A DNA stretch of 64,000 nt from Bicyclus anynana (GCF_947172395.1 NC_069105.1:6059362-6123361), one strand, 5' to 3'; positions 30,980 through 43,021 are shown, counted from the first letter of the stretch. Numbers and translations: made by a program. The notes: a model not told the origin generated them from the sequence alone.

Positions 30980-31211
30980 TCTATACTACTATTATAAAGG
31001 CGAAACTTTGTGTGTAAGTGTGAAATTGTGTAAGTGTGTTTGTTCCTCTTTTACGCTGCGGCTACTGAAGCGATTTAGCTGAAATTTGGAATGGAAATAG
31101 ATTTTACTCTGGATTAACACATAGGCACATTCATCTCGGAAAAATCCATGGTTCCCGCGTGATTTGTGAAAAACTGAATACCACGCGGACGAAGTCGTGA
31201 GCGTCCGCTAG
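30980..31211 (+). mobile_element. Helitron-like family C
   Basis: The start TCTATACTACTATTATAAAG leads through 'tttggaatggaaatagattt' and 'gaaaaatccatggttcccgc' to 'gtcgtgagcgtccgCTAG' and a following T. The base before the start is C, not A. Confidence 0.78.
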
Positions 31212-31918
31212 TCCCAAATAAACAACAGAAATGAGGGTTTTAATTCCTTATGCCGGATCTCGTACTATTTGTTCCATCGCAAGGAAGACTGAAATATAGA
31301 AAATTCCAGTTGAGATCAAAACTGTTTCCAATTATGAACTAACTTGGAATCTTTCTAATTAGAGAAAATAAGAAATTCTCTCAACCGCCTGTCTTACTTT
31401 CGCCTGCAAGAACCGGGAATGAAAATATAATTTCAGTGCAATCAGGAAAACTTTCAAATTTAATTATATATTCGCGTTTTCAAATAAACGGAAAAGAAGA
31501 AGAAATTGTAGTTCGCTGATTTACTACAAGTAAACTTACTCACACGTCTGTCCATTATCTGGAAGAAAATATAGGCGATGTCTTGTAGGTATTTTACTTA
31601 GGTTTCTCGGGTCAGGAACGTTGATGCATTGTTTTATTAAATCAAAGTTTTGTGTTAGTTTATGTGTATTAATTAGTAAGCAGAGTTTATCTTCAAGACA
31701 TTATTGAACAAGCCAATTGCCTACCTATAAATTAATGTTATGATGGTGGCAAGATTATAATTGGTATTAAAAAATATACACGCTAAAGGGCATTTCTAAC
31801 ATTGTTTGAGTTGATCGATTCAGAAATGTACAACCTTAATCTGGAGAACCACTACAAAAGATCTTATACAATATAATCTACATAGAAGTTAATATAAACA
31901 ATTTAATATTTTATTTGA
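31212..31918. other. Spacer, nothing recognised
   Basis: AT-rich noncoding DNA with no family match. Confidence 0.35.
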
Positions 31919-31920
31919 TA

Positions 31921-32285
31921 CTAGCGGACGCCCGCGACTTCGTCCGCGTGAAACTCGATGTAAACTTTAAACTACCTCTACCCTACCCTACCCTACCATA
32001 CCCCTACCCCTACCCTACGTTGAAATTTTTCCTGAATTTTCTTTGCGATAAATTTCACGAAGCGTATTTTCAACGTATGCATAACCGTGGAAATCGGTTC
32101 GTGCGTTCTGGAGCTATAGCGTCAGGAAGGAAAACACGACTTTTATTGTATTTATTTATTTTTTTTTTTTTTAAAAAGTGTCTCTCCTGGCTCTAAACTA
32201 CCTCCCTGCCAATTTTCAGCTAAATCGGTTCAGCCGTTCTTGAGTTATAAGTGGAGTAACTAACACGATTTTCTTTTATATAATT
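31921..32285 (-). mobile_element. Helitron-like family E
   Basis: CTAG at 31921-31924 follows an A. The inverse family tail 'gacgcccgcgacttcgtccg' leads to a CCCTA-rich stretch (31977-32016), 'gtatgcataaccgtggaaat' and 'gccgttcttgagttataagt'. The far end decays near 32285. Confidence 0.65.
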
Positions 32286-34205
32286 TCGAGAAAAGTTCAG
32301 AAGAATTTCTCTGTGGACTAAAACAAACGAATTCCTAAGATACTAGAATACACCATGACGGCACTGAAAAAGATTCAAACAAAAGCGTAAACGACAAGGG
32401 ACAAAGTCCAAAGCGAAACAATTACCCATAACAATTTAAAGTTACAAAAGAAAAAAAAAGTTCCAATTATAAACACTGAACCCGGGGAATCTCGTTAATT
32501 AGAAAAAAGAGAGACGTTATATCCAACAGCTCGATAAATTGCCGCAACTTTTCCCGCGAACTCAAATTAAGTTGCAAGAAACTCAGTGCCTGGAAGATTA
32601 AAATAATTCAAGACCAATCCCGACAAACTTCCGATCCGCTAACAACTTCACTCATTACACTACAAGGCGTGCTGTTTTTAATAATATCCAATCTTTATTC
32701 ATCTTCCACTTAGGGGATCTTTTTAAAACTTACTTATTATCTGAAAAACTAATGAAACTTTTTGCCCAACTATCAACTATCAAGCAAAAGTTGTTTTTCA
32801 AGCGTATATCGTTAGCACAATTTCCTTCCTGTTACTATTTTATGGATTTCAGTATACCTAGGTAAGTATTAGATGTTATTACATTCGTAATTAGTAGAGA
32901 TTTACATATAAAGTATATTCAATCCATTATATTATATTCTTTTAAATTTACTGATTAGATTAAATTCTTGCCTTATGACCGACAACACTACTGCATTGAT
33001 TTATGTAATAATGTGATTGACAATTCTTAGAGAATTGGCTTGGCAGATCTTGATTATATCTTCAATACATTTATTTTTAGCTTTCATAAAAACAGTATAC
33101 GAAGTTTAAAAGTCCACAAACCTAACTTAACAAATGCTTTATTTGGTTGCAAACGCTGTAACCAAAGCTTTAAATATTAATGCATTTGATAAACGTAACA
33201 ACATCCTTACACTTCCTTATTGATTTGCATTCAAAGACCAATATTATAAACTTTGTTCTCCATCTGACAGAACACTCCCTTCAACAGCCTTCACCCTGAT
33301 TAATTTGGGTAGACTATTAAGTTTAATGTGCAAGTAAGCCTATAACTCAGAAAACCCAATAGCCAAACAGTATTGAACGATATTTTAGCAAAGTACCCTC
33401 GCTATAGTTAAGGGTAGTGGATATTCAGCTGGCGATATTAACTGTGCACCCGATATGGGCTAATGAGCCAAGTTCGTGCGAACTTTGCCTGATTTGTCCC
33501 GCATTATTTTAATCTTGCAGTGGGAAACTTAATTTAAACTTGTTTGGTTCGAGTGCAGAGATTTTATCGGACGCTTACTTCTTAGTCATTGAGTTCCAAG
33601 TTCCGTGATATTTAATTGTTAATGGCATGAGGCAAAAGAGTTATTGGTATTTAAGCATCAGAAGGAGTAAGACGATCTTCTTTATTGCTTCTAAAAATGA
33701 TCTGAAATTCTTTCTTTAAAATTTGAAGATTTCATAATTTTTACTTTTCTTTCTTCAATCACGTAGATCCTCGTATATAATTATACAACTTAATTTTTAT
33801 TTCTGTACGGGGCCGTCAGTGTCGTCAGAGCTTCGGACTTGGCTGATTTATCGACTGCCTGCTTCTGTGACATTATTATTTTTAATGGTGAAATAGCGTT
33901 TTATATATATACTATATGTTTTGTGATAGAAAGCGACTGAGATAAATCTTTCCAAACATACACAATATCATACGCTAAGACTTTTATATCGCCAAAAGCA
34001 ATAACTTATGTTTTCTATAAATAGGCCAGACATTTTTATCTTGTATTCTCTGGCCATATCTTTACTTTATAAACCTTTGCAAAAATAAACATAAAGTTCT
34101 AATATCAACTTTCAGGAAAGCTGAGATTCAGTACCTTTATCCTTTACCTATCTGAAAAAAAAGTCTCTGAGATCATTTCTCTGAGCCTCCTCAGAGTCAC
34201 TTAAA
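32286..34205. other. Long repeat-poor AT-rich stretch
   Basis: Nearly 2 kb shows no SINE, Helitron or LINE piece that I recognise. An imperfect hairpin (caaatgc..tttggtt / aaccaaa..gcatttg) is at 33133-33190. No reading frame of length is present. It is likely intronic or intergenic host DNA. Confidence 0.4.
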
Positions 34206-34209
34206 CTGG

Positions 34210-34490
34210 TGATGGAGAGAGCTAAGTATGTTCGGAGTATCTCTGCGTGATCGAAACAGAAATGAGGAGATTGGCAAAAAACCGTCACAGTCATAGCTCA
34301 AATGGTTATTATCTATTGGCGGGGCGTGTAGTTCGAAAAGCTGATGGACGATGGGGTCCGAAGGTACTGGAATGGCGACCCCGCACGCGGAAAACGCAGT
34401 GTTGGTCGATCCTCCAACTATGGTATGCTGGTGGCTTACAGGAGGCCTATGTATTATATGTATATGGGCTATTGTGACGGTAGCAGCGCT
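34210..34490 (+). pseudogene. RTE/F52C9.6-like LINE ORF2 relic
   Basis: The fragment encodes, with frameshifts, the pieces 'VSLRDR', 'EMRRL', 'DGRWGPKVLEWRPRTRKTQC' and 'LQEAYV' of the LINE protein C-terminus. The order is that of the family, but the region between PRTRKT and LQEAYV is shortened and out of frame. Confidence 0.75.
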
Positions 34491-34509
34491 AGTGATTGTA
34501 CCATTATTT

Positions 34510-34562
34510 TGTGGTAGAGAAAACACCTCGAGCAGTTCCCAGGACTTGTGACCTTGGGTGTA
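34510..34562. repeat. Repeat J, decayed copy
   Basis: 'ggtagagaaaacacctcgag' and 'cccaggacttgtgaccttgg' align with the middle of repeat J. It follows the LINE relic closely. Confidence 0.5.
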
Positions 34563-34634
34563 GATTTTGTTCTTACTTGTTTTATCGAAGTTTTAATTTC
34601 TTACATTTGTAGTTATAAGCTAATTATAATACTA

Positions 34635-34872
34635 CTAGCGGACGCCCGCGACTTCGTTCGCGTGAAATTTAGTTTTTCACATATCCCTCGGGAACCATGG
34701 ATTTTTTCGGGATAAAAAGTCTATATGTTAATCCTGTAGCCTATGTGTTAATCCAGAGTAAAATCTATTTCCATTCCAAATTTCAGCCAAATCACTTCAG
34801 TAGTAGCGCCGTTAAAGAGTAACAAACATTCAAACATCCATACAAGCTTTCGCGTTTATAATATAAGTAGGA
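34635..34872 (-). mobile_element. Helitron-like family C, intact ends
   Basis: A|CTAG (34635) and GA|T (34872) give the inverse of A|TC...CTAG|T. A short internal duplication around 'tatgttaatcc' (34724-34755) is present. Confidence 0.8.
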
Positions 34873-35624
34873 TAGTAGGATGTTATCATTTATATTTTGC
34901 GTAAAGATGAAAGCAAAGTAAATTAAATTTAACTAACCCAGTTAAATTCTTGTAGTTAACTAACCATCAATACCCAGAGGACTTCAACTCTACTGCCAGA
35001 GCGACTAAGTACATTGGGGAGATGTAATTAAAAACTTCCAACTGTTAACTGGGATAACTACTAGTGAGAGGAAGCTGTGATTGATCTGAATTGTTAAGTG
35101 TGCAACATCTTTGTAAAGGTTCTCGTAACAGTTAAAGTTAAATGAGATTGGATGTATTTGGATACCTGTGCAAATATTATAAATGAGAATGTAAATATTT
35201 ATTTCCACGCGGACGATGTCGCGGGCGTCTGCTAGTACTTCATAAATAAACGTTTACTCAATTACTTTACATGGGGTTTACTCAACTATAATTTGGTAAA
35301 AGAAAAAAAAAACAATATAAAAAGAAATGTTAAAGATATTCTGTGTAATAAATCTAGTCTCTATAATAAAGAAAAATTGCCCACAAAGGCTTCATATTTT
35401 CGGGGGCTTTTCCAAGAATCTAAAGCAATTAAAACTGGAATATTGGATGAACCCTTATCAATTCTGTAACGCCTACCGCACTATACAATTTAACCCACGT
35501 GAATTACGTACGGAGGCGTTGATACCTTTATACGTAAATACCATAACAGGCCATTTAATATTCAATTATATTGAAATGTATCAGTATTTTTCATTTCAAT
35601 TATTGATACGTGATATGACGATTT
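34873..35624. other. Spacer with a Helitron C tail
   Basis: 35201-35235 is a family C tail ending CTAG then T. A 115-codon plus frame at 35327-35674 runs into SINE B at its end, so it is a chance frame. Confidence 0.5.
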
Positions 35625-35850
35625 TCAGTTGTGTGCATTTTATGGAAATAAATATCACGTGTCTCAATCGGTGAAGGAAAACATCGTGAGGAAACCTGCA
35701 TACCAGAGAATTTCTTAATTCTCTGCGTATGTGAAGTCTGCCAATCCGCATTGGGCCAGCGTGGTGGACTATTGGCCTAACCCCTCTCATTCTGAGAGGA
35801 GACTCGAGCTCAGCAGTGAGCCGTATATGGGTTGATAACGACGATGACGA
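35625..35850 (+). repeat. SINE B without head
   Basis: It runs from 'tcagttgtgtgcattttatg' to 'gtatatgggttgataacg' plus an ACGATGACG tail. The tRNA-like head is missing (5' truncation). Confidence 0.85.
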
Positions 35851-35914
35851 TTTAGTATAGACAATAGTTTTAAAGATACTTGGTTTAGTTTGGTAGGAAA
35901 TAACTAGTCGCAAA

Positions 35915-36125
35915 GCTAAAATGGCAATGAGTACATACGAGTGCCAAGGTGTTTGGAAAAGCGACCCCGTACTGAAAACGCAGTGTTGATCGACCCCACG
36001 TACAGGCAGACCGATGGTAACAGGGTGCCGATGAATGCTGGTAACGCAAGACCATGGTGTTTTGAAGTCTTGGATGGTTTTGAAGAAGTGGACGCCCATC
36101 GACTGACAATGTCGATGGTGATGAA
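35915..36125 (+). pseudogene. RTE/F52C9.6-like LINE relic
   Basis: It encodes 'EKRPRTENAVLIDP' and later 'EVDAHRL', which are decayed parts of the LINE C-terminus (EWRPRTGK..VGRP and QQWTSIG). It ends in a GATGGTGATGA tail. Confidence 0.6.
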
Positions 36126-36284
36126 TGCGCTATTCTATGGAAAGTATAGTTGGAAGCAAGAATTCGCCTCACGCGTCTTGATTTTAGTGTATATTATGTG
36201 ACCTGCGCGTAGAGACACCGGTGGCTTATTTCGGAGACGTTATAAAGATTGCGTCCGACTATACCAGACCAGCTGACGCCCTCG

Positions 36285-36430
36285 ACTTCGACTTCGATCT
36301 TAGACCTCCCTAATTCAGCTCCCTCGCAAAATCCGTTCTTAGCGGACCTCTACTATCAATAAACTAGCTCCCTGCCAAATTTGATCTCTGTACGTCAAGC
36401 GTTTTTGAGATTTCGTGATGACCTTTCCCA
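36285..36430 (-). mobile_element. Helitron-like family E, decayed
   Basis: 'cagctgacgccctcgacttc' stands for the tail. Then come 'cttagacctccctaattcag', 'tcgcaaaatccgttcttagc' and 'ccctgccaaatttgatctct', the inverse of 10640-10815. Confidence 0.5.
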
Positions 36431-36484
36431 TTTATACCTAAATTAAGAAATCAAATCAAATCTTAGTACTCTTTGTTCTAACGC

Positions 36485-36692
36485 AATAAATCACGGCATT
36501 GTAGGGGTAATCTCTGGATCTACTGAACCGATTTTGAAAATTCTTTTACCACTAGAAAGCCACGTTAATTGTGTGTGTCAACATAATTATGCTATATTTA
36601 ATCCCAGTTACATGTGCATATGTTTTCTGTGCCGGTGTTCTCACAGAGCCGGGAACTGCGCGAGTGAAACCGCGGGGCGTCGGCTTGTCAAA
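36485..36692 (+). mobile_element. Helitron-like family G
   Basis: 'taatctctggatctactgaa', 'ccgattttgaaaattctttt' and 'accactagaaagccac' lead to 'gcgagtgaaaccgcggggcg'. The CTAG end is changed to 'cttg'. A duplicated-looking middle separates the halves. Confidence 0.55.
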
Positions 36693-37239
36693 TTATAATC
36701 CACCATTTAACTCGCGACCTCACAAAGTCCGGTACAAACCGTGATGGGTGTCATTATTTCATTGTGGCATATACTGCTGTCACGCGATTCAATCGACGCG
36801 GCGATAACAGGCGTCCTTGGTTTGAACGTGCCTGCGATAGCCAGACTTGCTTTTGTCAAACTTTCAACCTTCTAAAAAATATGAAGACTTAAAGTTTATC
36901 AGCTCAAGCTCTTTCTCGTACTTGTTTAGCACGTTAAGTAAATATTTATTAATTTATTTGTTCCACTAGCAACTGTTACAGTTTTACATAATTACAATCT
37001 AAAAAATGCAAACACAAGGCTCTGTACAATCTTATCAAAGCAGACATTGCATGCTTATTTCCGTAATATTCAAATCAGAGCAATTATATTTGTCCAGATC
37101 TTCAGTTCTCAAATTATTAAACGTAATTATTTGATATTTTCCACGAGATATCATGAGAAACCATGTCTCTAGTCGCTAGTCATCGTGGTTATTCTAACGG
37201 ATTCTGATTAGTGTGAAGACCACAGATAATCAACTAGTA
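36693..37239. other. Spacer, nothing recognised
   Basis: 36710-36860 is GC-richer and single-copy in appearance. No gene is supported. Confidence 0.35.
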
Positions 37240-37519
37240 ACTACAGCCTCTCTTGATGAGTACTGTTTACCAACAAACAAATTACAAATTAGGGTATAAA
37301 TCACTAGTCACTTCACACCTAATAATAATTATAACTAACTTGTTCTTATATTGATGAAAATAAATTTGATTAATAAGTTTAGAACAATTACATATAGTTA
37401 ACATATTTAACATACCTATACATAATTCCAAATAAATAAGTTATGAAATGACATGCGTTTTCTACCTTTATTTCTAATTTCTCTGTTGGTAAACAGTACT
37501 CATCAAGAAAGGCTGTAGT
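37240..37519. mobile_element. MITE M6 with 35-bp inverted termini
   Basis: The left terminus 37240-37274 begins ACTACAGCCTCTCTTGATGA. The right terminus 37485-37519 is its inverse with one mismatch in 35. The interior is AT-rich and noncoding. A half copy lies at 30795-30923. The exact target duplication is unclear. Confidence 0.82.
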
Positions 37520-38299
37520 ATAGTTCGTAATATTTTATGCGAATAAAGATTTTTTTATTCCACGAAGAGAACATATTTGTCATACCTACTAGATGTCGAG
37601 GCAATAGTAAAAAAATATAATTATACTTGGCGTTGAATGGTTGGGGTCTACATCTAGCTACCGTCAAACTCAACCGTCCAAACTCCATGATTGCCTACCG
37701 TACTTAAATATAGTACCTAACTTACCGTATAGTAAGAGCATGGACTGACAAACTTTCACCCTCAATAAAACAAAGAATATCTGGCCATCGCAGGCCAACA
37801 GGCGTCCTTGCTTTTGATTGCCTGTTAAAATTCCATTTGCCATCGGACCCATGTAGTATCACCGGCTGCCAAAGCGAATTAGCCTTTAAATCAATAACAA
37901 CAAGAGCGTTGCAGCATCCTGATTTCGGATGCGAAATTGGAAGCTTTTAGCGCTTGTGACACTAAAAAATCAATCTGGAATTCTGTATACACTCGTATGA
38001 ATTTGGCATCCATTTATTTAATCCTGAGCTGGTCAAACTAGATTGGTAATTTCATTTGGGTTTACAACTAGATTTATAGATATACGTTCTTTATCCATAA
38101 AATACTTTGTCTAGATCTTATTTACAGACATCCCTCTAAACGAATTTACTTAAAATTTGATGGATATTTCAATAATTTAGTTTGTCGATGACTATTGGTA
38201 CTTAGTGATATTTAATCAGAGTTCTTTCAGGCTATCTTTTCGTACAAAATTCCACAGTACTATCGAAAGACGAACGTATTCGCACAGTCCATTATCATG
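37520..38299. other. Spacer, nothing recognised
   Basis: Noncoding. Short chance frames only. Confidence 0.35.
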
Positions 38300-38590
38300 A
38301 TTAACAACCTATATTCCGCTCACTGTTAAGCGCAAGTCTCCCCTCATAATGACAGAAGTTAGGTTCACCACGCTGCCCAGTGCGCATTGGCAGACTTCAC
38401 ACACGCAGAAAATTAAGAAAGTCTCAAGTATGCAGGTTTCCTCACGTTTTTCCTTCATCGTTTGAACCACGTGACAATATTTAATTTCTCAAAATGCACT
38501 TAACTAAAAAGTTGGAGATGCTCGCCCCGGACCAGATTTAAACCTACGCCCTCCGAATCGAAGGCAGACTTTGGGCTATTACGGCTCAGT
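38300..38590 (-). repeat. SINE B, near full length, decayed
   Basis: On the minus strand the head is near 38585 (B-box degraded to 'ggtttaaatctgg') and the body reaches 'cagtgagcggaatataggtt' at 38307. Confidence 0.8.
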
Positions 38591-38984
38591 GCGTGTTGCA
38601 AATGATGACCTACGGATTTGAGACTTGGTCGCTAACTACGGGCGCTATAAGAATTAGTCAATCTGGTCTCATAATGTATGAGTATGTATCCGGTCTTAAT
38701 AAGCTTTAAGTAGATTTGTTTTCGTTTTATTGAACCGGTATTACGGAATACAATGCGCGTGGCAACATCTGGTGTACATTATAAATGCATCCAATCCACA
38801 GCGCAGGATAGTTGCTCGGAGGAAATGGACTTTTGGACGCTTCCGTGTTCTCACGACCGACTTTATGTGTTACACGTGATGTGGAACTGCACTGGTTAGG
38901 TAATTGCGTGTGTTATACAAATAACTCGTGCGGGGTAGTATTGTACCATTGCACTGCTTACTAGTGACTCGCCTCGACTTCGTA
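38591..38984. other. Spacer, nothing recognised
   Basis: Noncoding. No family match is seen. Confidence 0.35.
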
Positions 38985-39170
38985 CGTGTCTCAATCGGTG
39001 AAGGAAAACATCGTGAGGAAACCTGCATACCAGAGAATTATCTTAATTCTCTGCGTGTGTGAAGTCTGCCAAACCGCATTGGGCCAGCGTGGTGGACTAT
39101 TGGCCTAACCCCTCTCATTCTGAGAGGAGACTCGAGCTCAGCAGTAAGCCGAATATGGGTTGATGACGAC
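38985..39170 (+). repeat. SINE B, 5'-truncated
   Basis: It starts at 'cgtgtctcaatcggtgaagg' and keeps the body to 'gccgaatatgggttgatgac'. It is very close to the copy at 35625, including 'gtctcaatcggtgaagg'. Confidence 0.85.
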
Positions 39171-39500
39171 TCGTTATTAAATAACATTTTTAACTTTTAA
39201 AATTGTTTTACACTAAGAACTCGTTAGTATGAAAATATTTACAACGTTCTAGCTATGTGTTTAAGGATTATAGAGACAGAAATAAGCAAGTCGCCGCCAG
39301 TCCGGAACCGTCGTTCCGGCGACGACACGGAAGCGAGACGACAGGAGGGGTGTCGTCGCGATATATTGCCACGGCTTGCTGACTGGGGCGAATGATAATT
39401 ATGCATTGTTAACTTGTTTGTAGCAGACTGAAGCAAATTGAACCGACTATCCAAACTAATATTATAACAACATGACATTAGATTTTGGTTGTTATGATTT
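39171..39500. other. Spacer, nothing recognised
   Basis: A GC-richer patch at 39290-39365 contains 'cggaaccgtcgttccgg', a small palindrome. No gene is seen. Confidence 0.4.
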
Positions 39501-39504
39501 AAAT

Positions 39505-39640
39505 CAAAAACTTCTCGACTGATTTTGAAGATTCTTTCACCGTTAGAAAGCTATATTCATCGTGTAACGTATGGCTGTATTTCATCCCAGTATTCCCACG
39601 GGAACTGGAACTACGCGGGTAAAACCGCTGTCGTTTTAGA
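39505..39640 (+). mobile_element. Helitron-like family G, partial
   Basis: 'ttctttcaccgttagaaagc', 'atttcatcccagtattccca' and 'actacgcgggtaaaaccgct' match the family order. Both ends are incomplete. Confidence 0.55.
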
Positions 39641-40155
39641 GTCAATATGCACTGTCTTAAGTAACCGCGTTCCACAGTAGGCTTTCTTTTCCTTTGCTGG
39701 GGACCTTTTTCGCACTTGGCCACTAAAGGTTGGCCGTTGCACGTAGACAGTAGGGCTTTATCAACGCTTAGCTATAGTAGCCTATGTGACTACGGATTAC
39801 AAGGTCCTAGATTAGATTAGTCTCGTGTTTTGGGTGGTATATAATTTTTTTTTTTGTAGTAGTCCAATGTTGGGATGGTGTCTAACTATTCAGTGTTTTG
39901 GACAGCACGTTTTGCCATGTCACTATCTTGATATTTATGTAGTGTGGTGTCAGACCAATTACTTTGTATTGGACTTGTATCTCACTCAAATTCACCAAGA
40001 AAATTGTCTGTCGTTTTTTTAAGGGGGAAGAGGTAAGCTCACAAATCGAGAGAATGCGGTCTAAGCACAAACATACCTGCAAAGAATGAGAGTAATGGGT
40101 CTTTAAAGTCCAAATTCCTCTCTCCCACCTACAGAAGAATGAAAGAAGCAGGTAA
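39641..40155. other. Spacer, nothing firm
   Basis: 39800-39825 has 'caaggtcctagattag', faintly tRNA B-box-like. A plus frame at 39825-40022 starts in a T-run and shows no domain. Confidence 0.3.
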
Positions 40156-40277
40156 AGTCCTTTTCATGAAAAAAGTCTCCCAGACGTGGCACTCATTGTC
40201 ATTTGGTATAGGCGGTCTTATTTACATTTCTGTAAGGCGCTGTCAATTTTAATTCAGAATTTCTTCAGAAAAGAACT
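40156..40277. mobile_element. MITE, decayed relative of 6534-6662
   Basis: The left end is AGTCCTTTTCATGAAAAAAG and the right end is the decayed 'ttcttcagaaaagaact'. The interior shares 'cattgtcatttg' and 'aaggcgctgtcaattttaat'. Confidence 0.7.
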
Positions 40278-40317
40278 CTAATGATTTATCCTCTAATGAT
40301 TTTAAAAACCTTGGCTG

Positions 40318-40490
40318 AGTTTGATGTGGACTCTTCTCGAACCAAGGCGCGTTTGGAACCCTCGTAACTTTAGATTTAAGTTTTCGACTATTATTACCAC
40401 CATTAAATTAAATTATGACATAATCTTGACCTTTCAAAAGTGCTTGTAAACTAAGAATATGAAATAAATGAATTTTGACTTTTGACTTTT
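40318..40490 (+). repeat. Repeat I, uninterrupted copy
   Basis: 'gtggactcttctcgaaccaa' to 'aaaagtgcttgtaaactaag' and 'aaataaatgaattttgactt' gives the intact order. It carries an AATAAA just before the end, as expected of a LINE 3' end. Confidence 0.7.
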
Positions 40491-40735
40491 TTTGACTATG
40501 CTGACTCCAATGAAAAAAGGCATGATGAAATTCATATGATAACACTGTAAGGTGTGACGGCCGAGAATTCGGCAACATTTTCAGCTATAACAGCCATTTG
40601 TAAAGGCTAGATTACAACGCGTCCGACACGATCCATACATTACCCAAGTGGTGGGACAGCAGATATAGATCAGTCGCTCGTTATCCAGCATTGCTTCACT
40701 CCCCTTATTTATTACCACCACAAATAATGATACTA

Positions 40736-41238
40736 CAGTAGGGGAGTCCAGGATGCCAAATTATGCAGTTACTAAAGCGTCATGGGGAACGATTAGATTT
40801 ATAAGATGATAGGAAATATAAAATGGTTATATACTTGTTTCGCTTTCAGCGGTGAGAAAAAACTACAGACTTTAGAGGCAATTTTGATTACTTCGGCTTA
40901 CTGGAATTATCAGAAAATATTACCGATTATATTTTTGAGATTATTTGCTTTAAATAAGTAAACAATTAACCGCGCTTGTGGCTCGGATACTAAAATAATA
41001 GAGTTTTATTTTGTAACTGTGGAGGGTTCCAAATCGTTAGATTTTTGAAATGCACACCTTTTAGCTATCAACTAATCCACTTTATCTTTATCTAACCTGC
41101 TAGATGAGTATTTATGAAGTTACTTTATTTTTTTGGCTGCCTAGACGTATGCACCAATATTCTGAGCTCATACTTAGTGGAGGTAGGTAGTCAACAACGT
41201 GTAACTGCAAAAATCCCCTCTTCGGCTACCCACTACTA
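40736..41238. mobile_element. MITE M7, full-length copy
   Basis: The left end is CAGTAGGGGAG after TA. The right end is the inverse of TAGTAGTGGGTAGCC. The subterminal 'ttatgcagttac' is matched by 'tttttgcagttac' inverted. The interior (gctttcagcggtgag, aactacagactttagaggca) matches 59446-59982 in inverse orientation. No protein is encoded. Confidence 0.78.
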
Positions 41239-41463
41239 ATTTTCCGAGCAAAATGTTATCGATATCGTGAATAATTAAATTGCATTGTTGAGTTTATAAT
41301 GGCACATTGTGTCAACATCGTCTGGGGACGTTACGAAGTATAAGGTGAAAAATAGTTTACAATAAATTATAATTAAATAGCAATAATTAAATATGTAAAA
41401 AAAATGTATTCAACATATCAAATTAATTTAGAAGTTTGCTTTTTTATTGCAAAGTGAAAAGAT

Positions 41464-41775
41464 AGCAGTGATAGTCCAGTGGATATGATCTCTGCCTTCA
41501 ATTCGTAAGGCGTGAGTTCGAAATCCGGTTCGGGGCATACTTTAACCTTTTCTTACACCACCTTAACACTTTAAACTTTTCAGTCACGTGTCTGAAACGG
41601 TGAAGAAAAAACATCGTGAGGAAACCTGCATACTACTGAGAATTTTCTCAATTTTCTACGTATGTGACGACTGCCAATCGGCATTGAGCCAGCGTCGTAG
41701 ACTACAGGCCTAACCCCTCTCATTTTGAGAGGAGAGTCGAGCCCAAATATGGGTTGATAATGATGATGACGATGA
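41464..41775 (+). repeat. SINE B, near full length
   Basis: The head 'agtgatagtccagtggatat' has a decayed B-box 'gttcgaaatccggttcgggg'. The body reaches 'caaatatgggttgataatga' and a GATGATGACG tail. Confidence 0.88.
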
Positions 41776-41799
41776 AATATATAAAAGCGAAAGGTAAAT

Positions 41800-41885
41800 C
41801 ACGAAATCTCGACAACTGTATGATGTACAGAGATGGAGAACGGATTTTGCGAGGGGCGGATTAAAGAAGTCTAAGGGCGGACGAT
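41800..41885 (+). repeat. Helitron-like family E scrap
   Basis: 'aacggattttgcgaggggcg' and 'gattaaagaagtctaagggc' match the family E tail region. The CTAG end is lost. Confidence 0.45.
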
Positions 41886-42370
41886 GTTTATCCATTTATT
41901 CAAAATAAAACATGATTAAAATAAAAATATAGCCGTAACCATTTCAAAATATTTACTGTCTAAAGTTGAAAAATTGGCTTTAACACACAGTCCGTTGAAA
42001 GCTTGAATTTCAAAAAGTTGTGAACGGATTCCATTGAAGTTTCCAGCAATAGATAAATATCTCCCGGGGTTTGGGAACCAGTTCACTTTGATGAAACTTC
42101 TCGTCGAGTTGTAGCCGCGGCGTAAGTAATTAGATTAAAGTGTTCGTTGAATGTAGCACATGACACTAAATTGACACTAGATTTTCTACTAAACTAAAGA
42201 ACAAACTCTAAAGCTAAACTAATAAAAGGTATACACCACCAGTGCTGGATTTGCACATTTGCCGCCCCCAAGCTTTACAATTTTTACCTCCCCTACTGGC
42301 CTTTGAAGTTAGCTAGATACACAAAAAACCAGTAACATTAAATTCCTTCTTAACACCCCTTGAAGGCTCA
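41886..42370. other. Spacer, nothing recognised
   Basis: Noncoding. No family match is seen. Confidence 0.35.
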
Positions 42371-42371
42371 G

Positions 42372-42715
42372 AGTCAGACAGCGAGCTTTGTTAGGAGTAT
42401 CTCTGCGTGATCGAATCAAGAAAAGAGGAGATCCGCAGAAGAACCAAAGTCACCGACATAGCTCAACGTGCCGCGAAGCTGAAGTGGCAATGGGCGGCGC
42501 ACATGGAGCCGATGGACGTTGAGGTACCAAAGTGCTGGAATGGCGACCCCGCACTAATAAGCGCAGTGTCGGTACCTACCAGGTGGACTGACGACATCAA
42601 GCGAGTCGCAGGGATTCGCTGGATGCAGGTGGCTCAGTATCGTGATGTTTGGAAGTCCCTACAAAAGGCCTATGTCCTGCAGTGGACGTCCATCGGCTGA
42701 TATGATGATGATGAT
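42372..42715 (+). pseudogene. RTE/F52C9.6-like LINE ORF2 3' end, best copy
   Basis: The frame 42407-42700 encodes the C-terminus of the endonuclease-reverse transcriptase: EEIRRRTKVTDIAQRAAKLK, KWQWAAHM, PTRWTDDIKRVAG, WMQVAQYRDVWKSLQKAYV and QWTSIG before TGA. The family's 'VSLRDRI' piece lies in another frame just upstream (42397-42417), so there is a frameshift near 42415. A deletion removes the 'RRTDGRWG' segment. A GATGATGATGA tail follows the stop. Confidence 0.85.
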
Positions 42716-43019
42716 TAATTCCATTTTTTTTGGGAATAATGAAGCTTATTTTTACAAATTTTTGGGTAGGTATACTTATTTCTTACACTGAGAAAAGCAA
42801 AGCTTTGTTTTTATTGCTACTTTTAAGGCTAAGATTTTTTTATTCTTTTCAATTTAGTTAGTTAGTTAGAGTAGCGGGCTAACTTGTTAGGAGCAGGATG
42901 AATTCAGGTGCTTAGCCGTACAACTATTGAGGTAACACGTCTCTGCCTTATTTTAATTAAGTTGGTAATAGCAGTGGCATGCCACAGACGGCGCGGGCGA
43001 CACGGCGGCGTCGGGGGGA
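42716..43019. other. Spacer with a SINE A scrap
   Basis: 'agcgggctaacttgttagga' at 42872-42891 is an inverse SINE A piece. GC content rises sharply after 42975. Confidence 0.45.
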
Positions 43020-43021
43020 GC

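Noticed and set aside
31977..32016. CCCTA-rich run that could look telomeric
   Set aside because: Insect telomere repeat is TTAGG/CCTAA. This run is CCCTAC/CCCCTAC and lies inside a Helitron-like element.
35596..36099. 167-codon minus-strand frame
   Set aside because: It is made of inverse SINE B followed by inverse LINE relic. No protein family is matched.
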